From: an uncultured Clostridia bacterium
Lineage (GTDB): Bacteria; Bacillota; Clostridia; Lachnospirales; Anaerotignaceae
NCBI GenBank assembly: GCA_910586765.1
Contig: CAJUJJ010000058.1
Location: forward strand, 1 to 8,402
Length of the DNA stretch: 8,402 bases
Direction: 5' to 3'
Below, in pieces: positions 1 through 5,542 of this stretch. The stretch's first letter is position 1, and every line of letters starts with the position of its first letter. A program made the position numbers and the translations under genes. The notes below the pieces were generated by a model. It was not told the DNA's origin and made no database searches. It saw nothing but the letters and a program-made list of their open reading frames with translations.

Positions 1-47
1 AAATTTTTATATATTATTTGGTTTTATAAAATATTTATTTTATGCGG

Positions 48-221
48 TTATCCTGTTTTTTCACTGTCTGATGGTTTTGTATTTTTTTGAACAATTTTTT
101 CTGTCTTGGACGTTAAATTTGTTCTTGCATAAACTGTCACACATTCATGTCCTGGCATAACAGACGTAGTTATGTCAAAAGCCAACAGTAACAATATAAT
201 TTTTATTATATTCTTAAACAT
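48..221 (-). CDS. Small exported peptide, 57 residues, function unknown
   Basis: A complete short frame, ATG at 221-219 and TAA at 50-48, preceded by a GGGGG ribosome binding site (plus-strand ccccc at 230-234) eight bases upstream. The product starts MFKNIIKIILLLLAF: two early lysines, then a strongly hydrophobic stretch of about 10 residues, then a polar segment reaching VYA at residues 30-32, a good signal peptidase I cleavage site. Cleavage there would release a hydrophilic 25-residue peptide rich in Lys, Thr and Ser. The gene lies 35 bases after the stop of the secreted cell-wall-binding protein on the same strand, so the two are probably cotranscribed. All three frames close within a few codons after the stop, so this is not simply the start of a longer gene with one frameshift. 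It could be a secreted signalling peptide or the remnant of a larger exported protein. I recognise no family. Confidence 0.55.
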   Translation of the reverse strand: MFKNIIKIILLLLAFDITTSVMPGHECVTVYARTNLTSKTEKIVQKNTKPSDSEKTG

Positions 222-256
222 ATAATCTGCCCCCTTTTTGTGCTATTAACTTGTTT

Positions 257-967
257 TTATTCTACATCCATAAAAATTTCTTTTCCCTTATCTGGTTTAA
301 ATGTATAAACTGTAAAACCATCATAAGACAACACACCATCTTTTCCATTTCCATAGCAGCTTGCATAATATCTGGATTTGCCAGGGTTTCCTATAATTTT
401 CTTCAAACCCGCAAATGGTTTTTCATATTCCGCTGCCTTACGTATTTTGGATGTCTTTCTATTATTATATTTTCCATCTGCATTAAAACAGTAAAATTTC
501 TTTTTAATTACTATAATTCCTTTTGCCATCTCCGTATTTTCATAGAAATAATATTTGTGGTCTTCTGTCCAGCCATTTATTGCAGTTCCATCTGGCATGA
601 CATAGTATTTCTTAACCCCGTTATTAGTTTTTACACTAGTAACTTTCTTAGATACTGGCTGTATAAGCTGGCCTTTATTATTAAAAATATAATATTTTCC
701 CTCTACTTTATGTTTTGAAACAGCAGCGTTGCCATTTTTCTTAAAATAATATGTATTACCATCTAAAATTACCCATCTGTCTGTAACTCTCTCTCCATTC
801 TCATAATAATGATAATATCCATTTTCATACAACAGTCCATCAAGAACCATATCTGTATTTTCTGATGACATATTTTCTTCATCTGCATATGCAGCAACAG
901 AAAATATCATTGGTTCTGCTGCCAGGATAAACAGACATAAAACAACAGTTACAATTTTTTTTAACAT
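257..967 (-). CDS. Secreted cell-wall-binding-repeat protein
   Basis: A 236-residue exported protein. Residues 1-28 form a classical signal peptide (MLKK, hydrophobic core, AYA before DEEN). Residues 43-115 or so contain degenerate cell-wall/choline-binding-type repeats, seen as aromatic-rich units such as ENGYYHYYENGERVTDRW, GNTYYFKKNGNA and GKYYIFNNKGQL, with weaker repeats to about residue 165. The last ~56 residues (FAGLKKIIGNP, SCYGNGKDGVLSYDGFTVYT, then KEIFMDVE) resemble a small C-terminal domain I know from Lachnospiraceae surface proteins; that match is from memory. The start at 967 is chosen because AGGAGG (cctcct at 975-980) sits seven bases upstream and the signal peptide begins there. 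The in-frame GTG at 1057 would add 30 residues without a ribosome binding site. Repeats of this type usually anchor proteins non-covalently to teichoic or lipoteichoic acid. No catalytic domain is visible, so it is probably a structural or binding protein at the envelope. Confidence 0.85.
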   Translation of the reverse strand: MLKKIVTVVLCLFILAAEPMIFSVAAYADEENMSSENTDMVLDGLLYENGYYHYYENGERVTDRWVILDGNTYYFKKNGNAAVSKHKVEGKYYIFNNKGQLIQPVSKKVTSVKTNNGVKKYYVMPDGTAINGWTEDHKYYFYENTEMAKGIIVIKKKFYCFNADGKYNNRKTSKIRKAAEYEKPFAGLKKIIGNPGKSRYYASCYGNGKDGVLSYDGFTVYTFKPDKGKEIFMDVE

Positions 968-1111
968 TTCAATACCTCCTAAATTCAATATATTATTACA
1001 AGAATACCAGTTTCTAATTCTGTATATATATGATACAAAACTTATTAGTAAGTTCACACAGCCATAGCAGCCAGTCTTTTAATATATTGGTATTATCTTG
1101 TATATCTGTTA

Positions 1112-1139
1112 ATTATACAATATTGTTGATTTTTGTCAA
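1112..1139 (-). promoter_or_regulatory. Consensus sigma-A promoter for the cell-wall-binding gene
   Basis: On the minus strand a perfect TTGACA (plus tgtcaa at 1134-1139) and a perfect TATAAT (plus attata at 1112-1117) are separated by 16 bases. Transcription would start near 1105, giving a leader of about 138 bases before the ATG at 967. It is the only promoter in this window with both hexamers at consensus, so the unit should be strongly expressed unless repressed. Confidence 0.8.
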
Positions 1140-1147
1140 CAATATTG
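1118..1147. promoter_or_regulatory. Palindromic operator overlapping the promoter
   Basis: A perfect inverted repeat with 12-bp arms, CAATATTGTTGA (1118-1129) and TCAACAATATTG (1136-1147), around a 6-base centre. It covers the whole spacer and the -35 hexamer of the minus-strand promoter and abuts the -10 box. A bound dimer here would block RNA polymerase, so I read it as a repressor site. The regulator is not evident in this window. The repeat is unlikely to be a terminator because it lies upstream of the start site and lacks a GC-rich stem. Confidence 0.65.
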
Positions 1148-1236
1148 CATCTTGAGTTGCCCCATTTTTTAAGTTTTAAGTGCCATCAAACCCTATTTTT
1201 AATACGGTTAGCAGTAAATTGATGGTATGGTAAAGC

Positions 1237-1282
1237 TTTTTTCTAAAATAATTCATTATTCCAGAGCTTATTTTAGAAAAAA
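1237..1282. repeat. 15-bp AT-rich inverted repeat
   Basis: The arms TTTTTTCTAAAATAA (1237-1251) and its exact reverse complement (1268-1282) surround a 16-base loop. Each strand begins with the T-run and ends with the A-run, the reverse of what an intrinsic terminator needs. It could be a regulator site, a small mobile-element end or a chance AT palindrome. Confidence 0.5.
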
Positions 1283-1363
1283 AACATCCAAAAGCATATC
1301 CCATTACATAAAAAACAAATTTGGGAATTTTATATATTCTTTTTGAACATTCAAACAGCTTGT

Positions 1364-1600
1364 CTATAAGTGTCTTTCATCTTTTTCGGAACAAGATATT
1401 CCCAGATAACCAACCTCTAATATTACAAACATGTTTAAGTTATATACTGGATTTAATGCTTTCATTTCCACCTTTTTTAGCATAAGGCCTGCAAGACCGC
1501 TGTTTGCTGCAATCTGGGAAACAATATGACTGGCATAGGGAAATAATTTTTCATAATATGTGGTATGTGCATGTTTCCTGTCCTCTTCTGTTTCTGACAT
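1364..1600 (-). CDS. Doubtful ORF, hypothetical protein or gene remnant
   Basis: A 78-residue frame beginning MSETEEDRKHAHTTYYEK and ending SCSEKDERHL. Its composition looks like a real soluble protein: a charged N-terminus, an amphipathic middle (SHIVSQIAANSGLAGLMLKK) and a hydrophobic stretch NMFVILEVGYLGI. No ribosome binding site is visible upstream of the ATG at 1600; the preceding bases are AT-only for more than 15 positions. Directly after the stop, another minus-strand frame stays open for about 65 codons (to 1176), so the pair could be a frameshifted remnant of one longer gene. I recognise no domain. I list it because it may be real, but a spurious ORF is equally possible. Confidence 0.35.
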   Translation of the reverse strand: MSETEEDRKHAHTTYYEKLFPYASHIVSQIAANSGLAGLMLKKVEMKALNPVYNLNMFVILEVGYLGISCSEKDERHL

Positions 1601-1708
1601 GGTTAAATTAAATTTTGTTTGAAGGCATTACATATATGATGCAACAAAAAACAAAGAAGTACTGGAACATCCTTCTATATTTTCCAGAAATCTAACCTGG
1701 CAATACTC

Positions 1709-1717
1709 TGTTATAAT
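1709..1717 (+). promoter_or_regulatory. Extended -10 promoter for the 214-residue gene
   Basis: TGTTATAAT (TG-N-TATAAT) lies 50 bases upstream of the ATG at 1767. No good -35 box is seen 16-18 bases before it, which fits an extended -10 promoter. The start site would be near 1724 and the leader about 43 bases. Confidence 0.5.
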
Positions 1718-1766
1718 CAATAAAAAACAAGCAGCAAAATTATTCTAAAAACAGGGAGGAGGATAT

Positions 1767-2411
1767 ATGGGAAATGTAATTTCATTTCAAAAAGCAAAGA
1801 AAAAGAAAGAGAAGAAATTTAATCAAAATAAGAAAAAATCCAAAACAGTAACAGAAAAATCAACTACAGGGTATCCAGTAGTACTGAATCCACTAAAAGA
1901 GGACAGCAGTATTAATATGGATTATGCAGAAATGAAACCAGAGGATAAGATAGAATATTGGAAAAATATAGAAAAAGAGGAGGAGGAGAGGTTTAAGGAA
2001 AAATACAAGGATGTTCTGGCAGCAGTGCCTGTTAATGCTGGTGCAAGAATGCAGTATTTTGCTAAAGTTATGTTACATCTGCTTCCTAATGTTTTTCATG
2101 GCAGCAGTTGGGATGCAAGGTTCGATACATGTATGGACTTCTGCCAGTTTTATATTACTGAATTTGATTCTGCATATAGTGATTATATCAAAGTGAACAA
2201 AGAGTTTGAAAGGCCATATCAATATAAATTTCAAGGAATGGCAGCAGAAAAATTGGAGGAGGAGTTAAAAGGTTGCCTTGAAAAATTAGTTGCATTATAT
2301 CCAGAAAAAACTGATGCAGACAAAACAGCAATGATGTACCATGCTGCAAGATTGTTTGAACTGCAGGACTTGCTTTCGGATTTGTTTTGCATGGAAGTAA
2401 TGAAAGAATAG
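1767..2411 (+). CDS. Hypothetical protein, Lys-rich N-terminus and helical body
   Basis: A 214-residue protein with an excellent ribosome binding site (gggaggagga at 1754-1763). Residues 8-31 are extremely lysine-rich and probably disordered. A charged segment follows around 55-85 (EEEERFKEKYKD), then a predicted all-helical globular part with AGARMQYFAKVMLHLLPN, a tryptophan near HGSSWDARF, and cysteines in DTCMDFCQFY, KGCLEK and LFCMEV. There is no signal peptide, transmembrane segment or nucleotide-binding motif. The basic tail could contact nucleic acid or membrane; that is inference. It forms a single-gene unit between an extended -10 promoter and a terminator at 2420-2452. The 13 bases around its ribosome binding site, acagggaggagga, are repeated exactly ahead of the serine recombinase gene at 8165-8177. 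I recognise no family. Confidence 0.8.
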   Translation: MGNVISFQKAKKKKEKKFNQNKKKSKTVTEKSTTGYPVVLNPLKEDSSINMDYAEMKPEDKIEYWKNIEKEEEERFKEKYKDVLAAVPVNAGARMQYFAKVMLHLLPNVFHGSSWDARFDTCMDFCQFYITEFDSAYSDYIKVNKEFERPYQYKFQGMAAEKLEEELKGCLEKLVALYPEKTDADKTAMMYHAARLFELQDLLSDLFCMEVMKE

Positions 2412-2419
2412 CAAAAATA

Positions 2420-2452
2420 GAGGGGCAGCAGGATACTGTTCCTCATCTTTTT
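2420..2452 (+). terminator. Intrinsic terminator of the 214-residue gene
   Basis: GAGGGGCAG (2420-2428) pairs with CTGTTCCTC (2436-2444) over 9 bp, including two G-U pairs, with a 7-base loop. AT and then CTTTTT follow. It lies nine bases after the stop codon. Confidence 0.65.
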
Positions 2453-2467
2453 ATGACCAATATTTAT

Positions 2468-2611
2468 GAAAACATGTTTATATGTCTACAAGACTACTTG
2501 CAGACATATTTATCTGTATATATGATGACAAATTTATCAGCCTGCATGCTTATAAGACTGTATGCCTGCATGTTTATAAATCTATGTGTTTACATGTCTA
2601 CATATCTGTAA
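2468..2611 (+). repeat. Six degenerate 24-bp tandem repeats (8-residue period)
   Basis: Units start at 2468, 2492, 2516, 2540, 2564 and 2588, each 24 bases. Units four and five are closest (gcctgcatgcttataa versus gcctgcatgtttataa); the others share a loose catg-ttata-tct pattern. In the frame beginning at ATG 2453 the array is open throughout, each unit encodes eight residues with Met or Leu at position 3 and Leu at position 7, and the stop codon ends the sixth unit. That ATG has no good ribosome binding site, so it is unclear whether this is a small hydrophobic peptide gene or a non-coding repeat. Confidence 0.6.
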
Positions 2612-2682
2612 AAAGGTCTTCTTTCTATCACATAATATATATTGGAACAGCATTCTTTGGTAAAAATTGAAGAAAAAGGAGC

Positions 2683-2734
2683 AAAAAAGAGGAGGAGGGG
2701 TATGCAGTATAGCATAACTCCACTCCTGCCTCTT
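2683..2734 (-). terminator. Intrinsic terminator of the signal peptidase gene
   Basis: Read on the minus strand, a long bulged hairpin (arms 2712-2734 and 2687-2705, 6-base loop) with the GC-rich pairing AAGAGG/CCTCTT and ATGC/GCAT is followed by six T residues (plus aaaaaa at 2683-2688). It begins nine bases after the stop codon of the gene. Confidence 0.7.
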
Positions 2735-2742
2735 CTAAAATA

Positions 2743-3273
2743 TTAATCATAACTTAACGAACAAATATCCGAAAATGGGAATATAATGCATTTTGCCTTA
2801 GCCTGAATGTCGTCAACCGAAACATATGGGTTATTCCAAAACCTGCTGTCTTTGGAATTATTCCGATTATCACCCATGAAAAAATAACATCCCTCTGGAA
2901 CTTCATATACACCATCCCCTACATGGTTTTGAGAGTCTTTTATAAATGAATCTTCTAACTCCACTCCATCGGCATACACCTTACCATCCTTTACTTCAAT
3001 TGTTTCACCAGGAAGACCTATAAGCCTCTTAATATATGTCACATCTGGATCATCAGGTGCTATAAAAGTTAAAATATCATATCTCTCCAAATCCTCCTCA
3101 TCCACATCATACATGGTAGAAAACACAACACTATTTGTTTTAATTGTACTTTCCATACTACCTGTTGGGATAAAACTTAACATAAACACTGTTTGAAATA
3201 AAATTAAAACTATAACAGCAAAAACTATATATATGCCAAGCACTTTCAAAATCTTTTTAGTAAATGTATCCAT
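2743..3273 (-). CDS. lepB: Signal peptidase I
   Basis: A 176-residue type I signal peptidase, the usual length for short Gram-positive (Sip-type) enzymes. It is anchored by one N-terminal transmembrane helix (residues 9-32). The family boxes are in order: catalytic Ser39 in PTGSMESTI, general-base Lys82 in YIKRLIGLPGE, and the C-terminal GDNRNNSKDSR box (134-144). It should cleave signal peptides of exported proteins at the outer face of the membrane. The start is set by a very strong ribosome binding site, gaggaggag, seven bases upstream on the minus strand. An extended -10 promoter lies at 3329-3337 and a terminator directly follows. It is transcribed alone and divergently from clpX. Hosts normally have several signal peptidases, so this one may be a dedicated or extra copy. 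The secreted cell-wall-binding protein is a possible but undemonstrated substrate. Confidence 0.93.
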   Translation of the reverse strand: MDTFTKKILKVLGIYIVFAVIVLILFQTVFMLSFIPTGSMESTIKTNSVVFSTMYDVDEEDLERYDILTFIAPDDPDVTYIKRLIGLPGETIEVKDGKVYADGVELEDSFIKDSQNHVGDGVYEVPEGCYFFMGDNRNNSKDSRFWNNPYVSVDDIQAKAKCIIFPFSDICSLSYD

Positions 3274-3328
3274 ATTTTATCTCCTCCTCTCATCTTTCCC
3301 CCTCCTTCTTTCGTTGTTTCTTCTATAT

Positions 3329-3337
3329 ATAATAGCA
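3329..3337 (-). promoter_or_regulatory. Extended -10 promoter for lepB
   Basis: On the minus strand TGCTATTAT (TG-N-TATTAT) lies 56 bases before the lepB ATG. No convincing -35 hexamer is seen at 16-18 bases. Confidence 0.45.
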
Positions 3338-3416
3338 CAAAAAAATCAACTAAACTTCTGCAAAAACACACAATCAACAGCTTTTCCACTTTTTTCATTC
3401 ATTTTTTATCATAATT

Positions 3417-3432
3417 TATGCGATACCGCATA
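3417..3432. promoter_or_regulatory. Possible operator palindrome between lepB and clpX
   Basis: TATGCG and CGCATA arms around a 4-base centre form a 16-bp palindrome in the divergent lepB-clpX spacer, about 50 bases upstream of the clpX -10 box. Its right part, read on the minus strand (TATGCGGTAT), recurs on the plus strand at 5722-5731, just upstream of the -10 box of the small basic gene. This suggests a shared regulator, but two sites are weak evidence. Confidence 0.3.
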
Positions 3433-3482
3433 CACGATTAAGCATGACTGTATTTTTGCTAAATTTAATGACAAAGAAAAAA

Positions 3483-3491
3483 TGATATAAT
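3483..3491 (+). promoter_or_regulatory. Extended -10 promoter for clpX
   Basis: TGATATAAT (TG-N-TATAAT, full consensus) lies 26 bases upstream of the GTG start, predicting a start site near 3498 and a very short leader that begins close to the ribosome binding site. No -35 box is evident. Confidence 0.55.
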
Positions 3492-3517
3492 TAGATAAAA
3501 TAAAGAGGAGGAGGGAT

Positions 3518-4831
3518 GTGATTATAGAAGAAATATGTGCATTTTGTGGGCAAAATATTAGACAGGTAGCACAAATGATTAAAAGTCCAATAAACAATAG
3601 CATATATATTTGTGATAAATGTGCCGCAATCACAGTTGCAGTTTCTAATGGCGAAATAAATAAAAGAGCAGCCAGTGACCTAAGAGGAGACTGGAAAAAT
3701 GCTAGAAATATGGAAGTTATCAAAAAGAAGCAGAAGTGGCATGATATTGTATTCAATCTGACTCCGAGTGAAATACACATGGAATTAGACAAGTATATCA
3801 TAGGACAGGAACATGCAAAGAAAGTTCTATCAGTTGCTATTTACAACCACAACAAAAGACTTCACGACAAGACTGGTTTAATTAAAAAATCCAATATTCT
3901 GCTGGCCGGTTCAAGTGGGTGTGGTAAAACATTACTTGCAAAAACATTGGCTAAAATACTTGATGTTCCATTCGTTATTGCAGATGCAACAGGCATGACC
4001 GAAGCTGGATATGTAGGTGATGATGTGGAAATATGTATACAGCAATTGATAGCAGTAGCTGATGGTGATATTGAATGGGCACAAAAGGGTATTGTTTATA
4101 TTGATGAAATAGATAAAATTGCAAGAACAGGGAAAAACAGAAGTATTACAAGGGATGTATCAGGGCAGGGTGTCCAGGAAAGTCTTTTAAAATTAATTGA
4201 AGGCTGTACGGTTTCTGTTCCTGTATCTGACAGGAGAAAACATCCACAAGGCAATAATGTACAATTCGATACATCTAATGTTTTATTTATCTGTGGTGGT
4301 GCTTTTGAAGGGTTATTTGATGTGGAAAAGAAAACTACTGTAGGATTTAATACAGGACAGACTGAAATAGAAGATGATGAGAAAAAAACAAATGAGAAAT
4401 TAACATCTGAGGCACTTAAAAAATATGGCATTATGCCAGAGTTAATAGGAAGGCTTCATGTTAAATGTGCTTTAGCTGGATTAACAGAGAATGATCTGGT
4501 ACATGTGTTGACTGAGCCAGAAGATGCGATAACGAAGGAATACCAGATGTTGTTTAAACAGGATGGTATAAATCTTATTTATGAAGAGGAAGCATTACAT
4601 GAAATCGCAAGGCTTGCTATTGAAAAGGAAACTGGAGCTAGAGGGCTGAGAAGTATCCTTGAAAATGTAATGCTGGATGCCATGTATGATCTTCCTGATA
4701 AAAAAGAAACCACTTCAAAATGCATAATTACAAAAGAATGTATTGAAACAAAGCAACCAACTATAGTAAAAAAGCGACAAAAAAGAAAGAATACTGCAAT
4801 TGTTGCTGAAACTAGCACTGGAACAGGTTAA
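3518..4831 (+). CDS. clpX: ClpX-type AAA+ unfoldase, accessory copy
   Basis: A 437-residue ClpX homologue, full length for the family. The N-terminal zinc-binding domain keeps four cysteines (C7, C10, C32, C35). The AAA+ core has Walker A GSSGCGKT (131-138), pore loop GYVG (164-167), Walker B IVYIDEID (192-199), the RKH loop (240-242), PELIGR (307-312) and sensor-2 GARGLRS (373-379). VGF at 275-277 stands where ClpX carries its I/L-G-F ClpP-docking loop, so it may still work with ClpP. Walker A differs from the usual GPTGSGKT but fits the general consensus. The C-terminal ~40 residues are basic and then Thr/Ser-rich, unlike housekeeping copies as I remember them. Start: GTG with gaggaggagg six bases upstream; the ATG two bases earlier is followed at once by a stop. 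It is not next to clpP, tig or lon, so I take it as an accessory copy. Confidence 0.93.
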   Translation: MIIEEICAFCGQNIRQVAQMIKSPINNSIYICDKCAAITVAVSNGEINKRAASDLRGDWKNARNMEVIKKKQKWHDIVFNLTPSEIHMELDKYIIGQEHAKKVLSVAIYNHNKRLHDKTGLIKKSNILLAGSSGCGKTLLAKTLAKILDVPFVIADATGMTEAGYVGDDVEICIQQLIAVADGDIEWAQKGIVYIDEIDKIARTGKNRSITRDVSGQGVQESLLKLIEGCTVSVPVSDRRKHPQGNNVQFDTSNVLFICGGAFEGLFDVEKKTTVGFNTGQTEIEDDEKKTNEKLTSEALKKYGIMPELIGRLHVKCALAGLTENDLVHVLTEPEDAITKEYQMLFKQDGINLIYEEEALHEIARLAIEKETGARGLRSILENVMLDAMYDLPDKKETTSKCIITKECIETKQPTIVKKRQKRKNTAIVAETSTGTG

Positions 4832-4846
4832 AGATAGTTTTTGCCA

Positions 4847-4878
4847 AAAAGTCCTGACAAATAATTGCCAGGACTTTT
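4847..4878. terminator. Bidirectional terminator between clpX and the MazF-like gene
   Basis: A perfect 10-bp stem, AAAAGTCCTG (4847-4856) and CAGGACTTTT (4869-4878), encloses a 12-base loop that can itself pair through CAA/TTG. The plus strand ends with TTTT, and the minus strand ends with TTTTT followed by GGC, so the hairpin can stop transcription from both convergent genes. Confidence 0.8.
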
Positions 4879-4926
4879 GAATGTGAATATATATAATATT
4901 ATTCGGTTTTATGTTGGTTGTTCCAT

Positions 4927-5262
4927 CTACCATAACCCTAAATATGATTTAATTTTCTGCTTTACCTGCCCAGCATAAACAGTGTCTTGGATGCCACCAG
5001 CCTTAACAAGAAGCTGGCTTTTATCCAGTGTAGTTATTCGTTCGATAATTGCAATATTTTTTTCGCACATCCCATAATCACCGATATACACATAACTTAT
5101 CAATTTATCCTGTTCTACAGCATCAGTGATGGGTACAACAGTGACAAATGAAGAAACTTTGCTTTCTCTGCAATCTGAAACTACCAGAACAGTCTGTTTT
5201 ACCTGATGTAAAGTACCTGTCATATTCTTTTCTGCAATGTAAATATCTCCATATGTGCACAT
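4927..5262 (-). CDS. MazF/PemK-like protein, toxin-family, possibly degenerate
   Basis: A 111-residue protein with the outline of the MazF/PemK family, small SH3-like barrel ribonucleases that cleave mRNA as toxins. Visible are the N-terminal GDIYIAE (5-11), the strand QTVLVVSD (23-30), VVPIT (42-46) and the C-terminal ERITTLDKSQLL (74-85), close to the family pattern E-x-I-x-T-x-D-K-x-x-L. The usual catalytic region with Arg-Pro before the LVVS strand reads VKQT here, so the conserved Arg is missing and RNase activity is doubtful. The start at 5262 follows GGAGG with good spacing; the in-frame ATG at 5277 overlaps that ribosome binding site and is rejected. No classical MazE or PemI precedes it. 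The gene upstream, 79 bases away on the same strand, encodes an acidic Cys-rich protein and could be an atypical partner. Confidence 0.72.
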   Translation of the reverse strand: MCTYGDIYIAEKNMTGTLHQVKQTVLVVSDCRESKVSSFVTVVPITDAVEQDKLISYVYIGDYGMCEKNIAIIERITTLDKSQLLVKAGGIQDTVYAGQVKQKIKSYLGLW

Positions 5263-5282
5263 ATTAAATACCTCCATTTATT

Positions 5283-5333
5283 GAAATTTTTAATTCATCA
5301 AAAATATGACTTTTACAGAAAAATAAAAATTTC
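5283..5333. repeat. 10-bp AT-rich inverted repeat between Cys-rich gene and MazF-like gene
   Basis: GAAATTTTTA (5283-5292) and TAAAAATTTC (5324-5333) are exact reverse complements 31 bases apart, filling most of the 79-base gap between the two minus-strand genes. The stem is AT-only apart from the closing pair, so it is a poor terminator. It could be a weak attenuator or chance. Confidence 0.3.
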
Positions 5334-5341
5334 TATGGCAG

Positions 5342-5542
5342 TTAATCATAATCCTCTAAATTAAATGGAAGTTTCTCCTCCTCCTCATTTACAGGTCCGC
5401 TTTCTATATGCCTGCTCAAAATTTCATAAATATCATGTATATCACAGTCTGCCTCCGAACAATATGCTCCTGAGCAATGACAACAGTATTTTGATATTAC
5501 CTCCGAAATTTCGTTAAATTGATCATAAGTTATTGAATCCAT
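5342..5542 (-). CDS. Small Cys-rich acidic protein, paralogue 1
   Basis: A 66-residue protein with a compact putative metal-binding cluster: C20, C21, C23, C28, C33 and H36 in SKYCCHCSGAYCSEADCDIH. It ends in a very acidic tail (EEEEKLPFNLEDYD). It is a clear paralogue of the product of 6135-6383: both have EIS..ISKYCC.C, YC.EA.CD.H, EIL and a late KLPF. The start at 5542 is set by GGGGG (5551-5555) eight bases upstream, the same signal and spacing as in the paralogue. It lies 79 bases upstream of the MazF-like gene on the same strand with no strong terminator between, so cotranscription is likely. The arrangement recalls antitoxin-toxin pairs, and an acidic flexible tail is common in antitoxins; that role is inference. 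Other options are a zinc-binding adaptor or a redox protein. I recognise no named family. Confidence 0.75.
   Translation of the reverse strand: MDSITYDQFNEISEVISKYCCHCSGAYCSEADCDIHDIYEILSRHIESGPVNEEEEKLPFNLEDYD

Larger units (their letters stand above)
968..1363. other. Intergenic region with minus-strand promoter and inverted repeats
   Basis: About 400 bases without a convincing gene. The left part is the ~138-base leader of the cell-wall-binding gene, reaching back to a consensus promoter and palindromic operator at 1112-1147. The right part holds a 15-bp AT-rich inverted repeat (1237-1282). A minus-strand frame open from about 1372 to 1176, with its first ATG at 1304, reads as a lysine-rich and hydrophobic peptide without a ribosome binding site; it may be a decayed coding sequence. 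Confidence 0.6.
2412..2742. other. Intergenic region with two terminators and a tandem repeat
   Basis: About 330 bases between two converging genes. It holds a terminator for the upstream plus-strand gene, six degenerate 24-bp tandem repeats, a short AT-rich stretch (2612-2682), and the terminator of the minus-strand signal peptidase gene. No credible gene is seen, apart from the possibility that the tandem repeat encodes a short peptide. Confidence 0.65.

Noticed and set aside
251..718. Plus-strand 155-residue ORF.
   Set aside because: It lies entirely antisense to the well-supported secreted protein and is rich in Phe and Ile from complementary AT-rich codons.
1237..1282. Bidirectional terminator.
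   Set aside because: Each strand starts with the T-run and ends with A-run, the wrong polarity for intrinsic termination, and the stem is almost all A-T.
2468..2611. CRISPR array or classical plasmid iterons.
   Set aside because: The repeats are contiguous without spacers and too divergent for CRISPR. No replication initiator gene is seen nearby, so an iteron origin is unsupported.
2701..2745. A 14-codon ORF (MQYSITPLLPLLKY) directly after a perfect GAGGAGGAGGGG sequence.
   Set aside because: The purine-rich sequence is one arm of the lepB terminator hairpin read on the other strand and needs no ribosome-binding explanation. The frame is tiny and overlaps the lepB stop.
3233..3490. Plus-strand 85-residue hydrophobic ORF in the lepB-clpX spacer.
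   Set aside because: It starts inside lepB on the opposite strand, has no ribosome binding site and runs through both promoters. Its hydrophobicity comes from T-rich DNA.
3409..3801. Minus-strand 130-residue ORF overlapping the start of clpX.
   Set aside because: It is antisense to the conserved zinc-finger coding region and has no start signal; a shadow of clpX.
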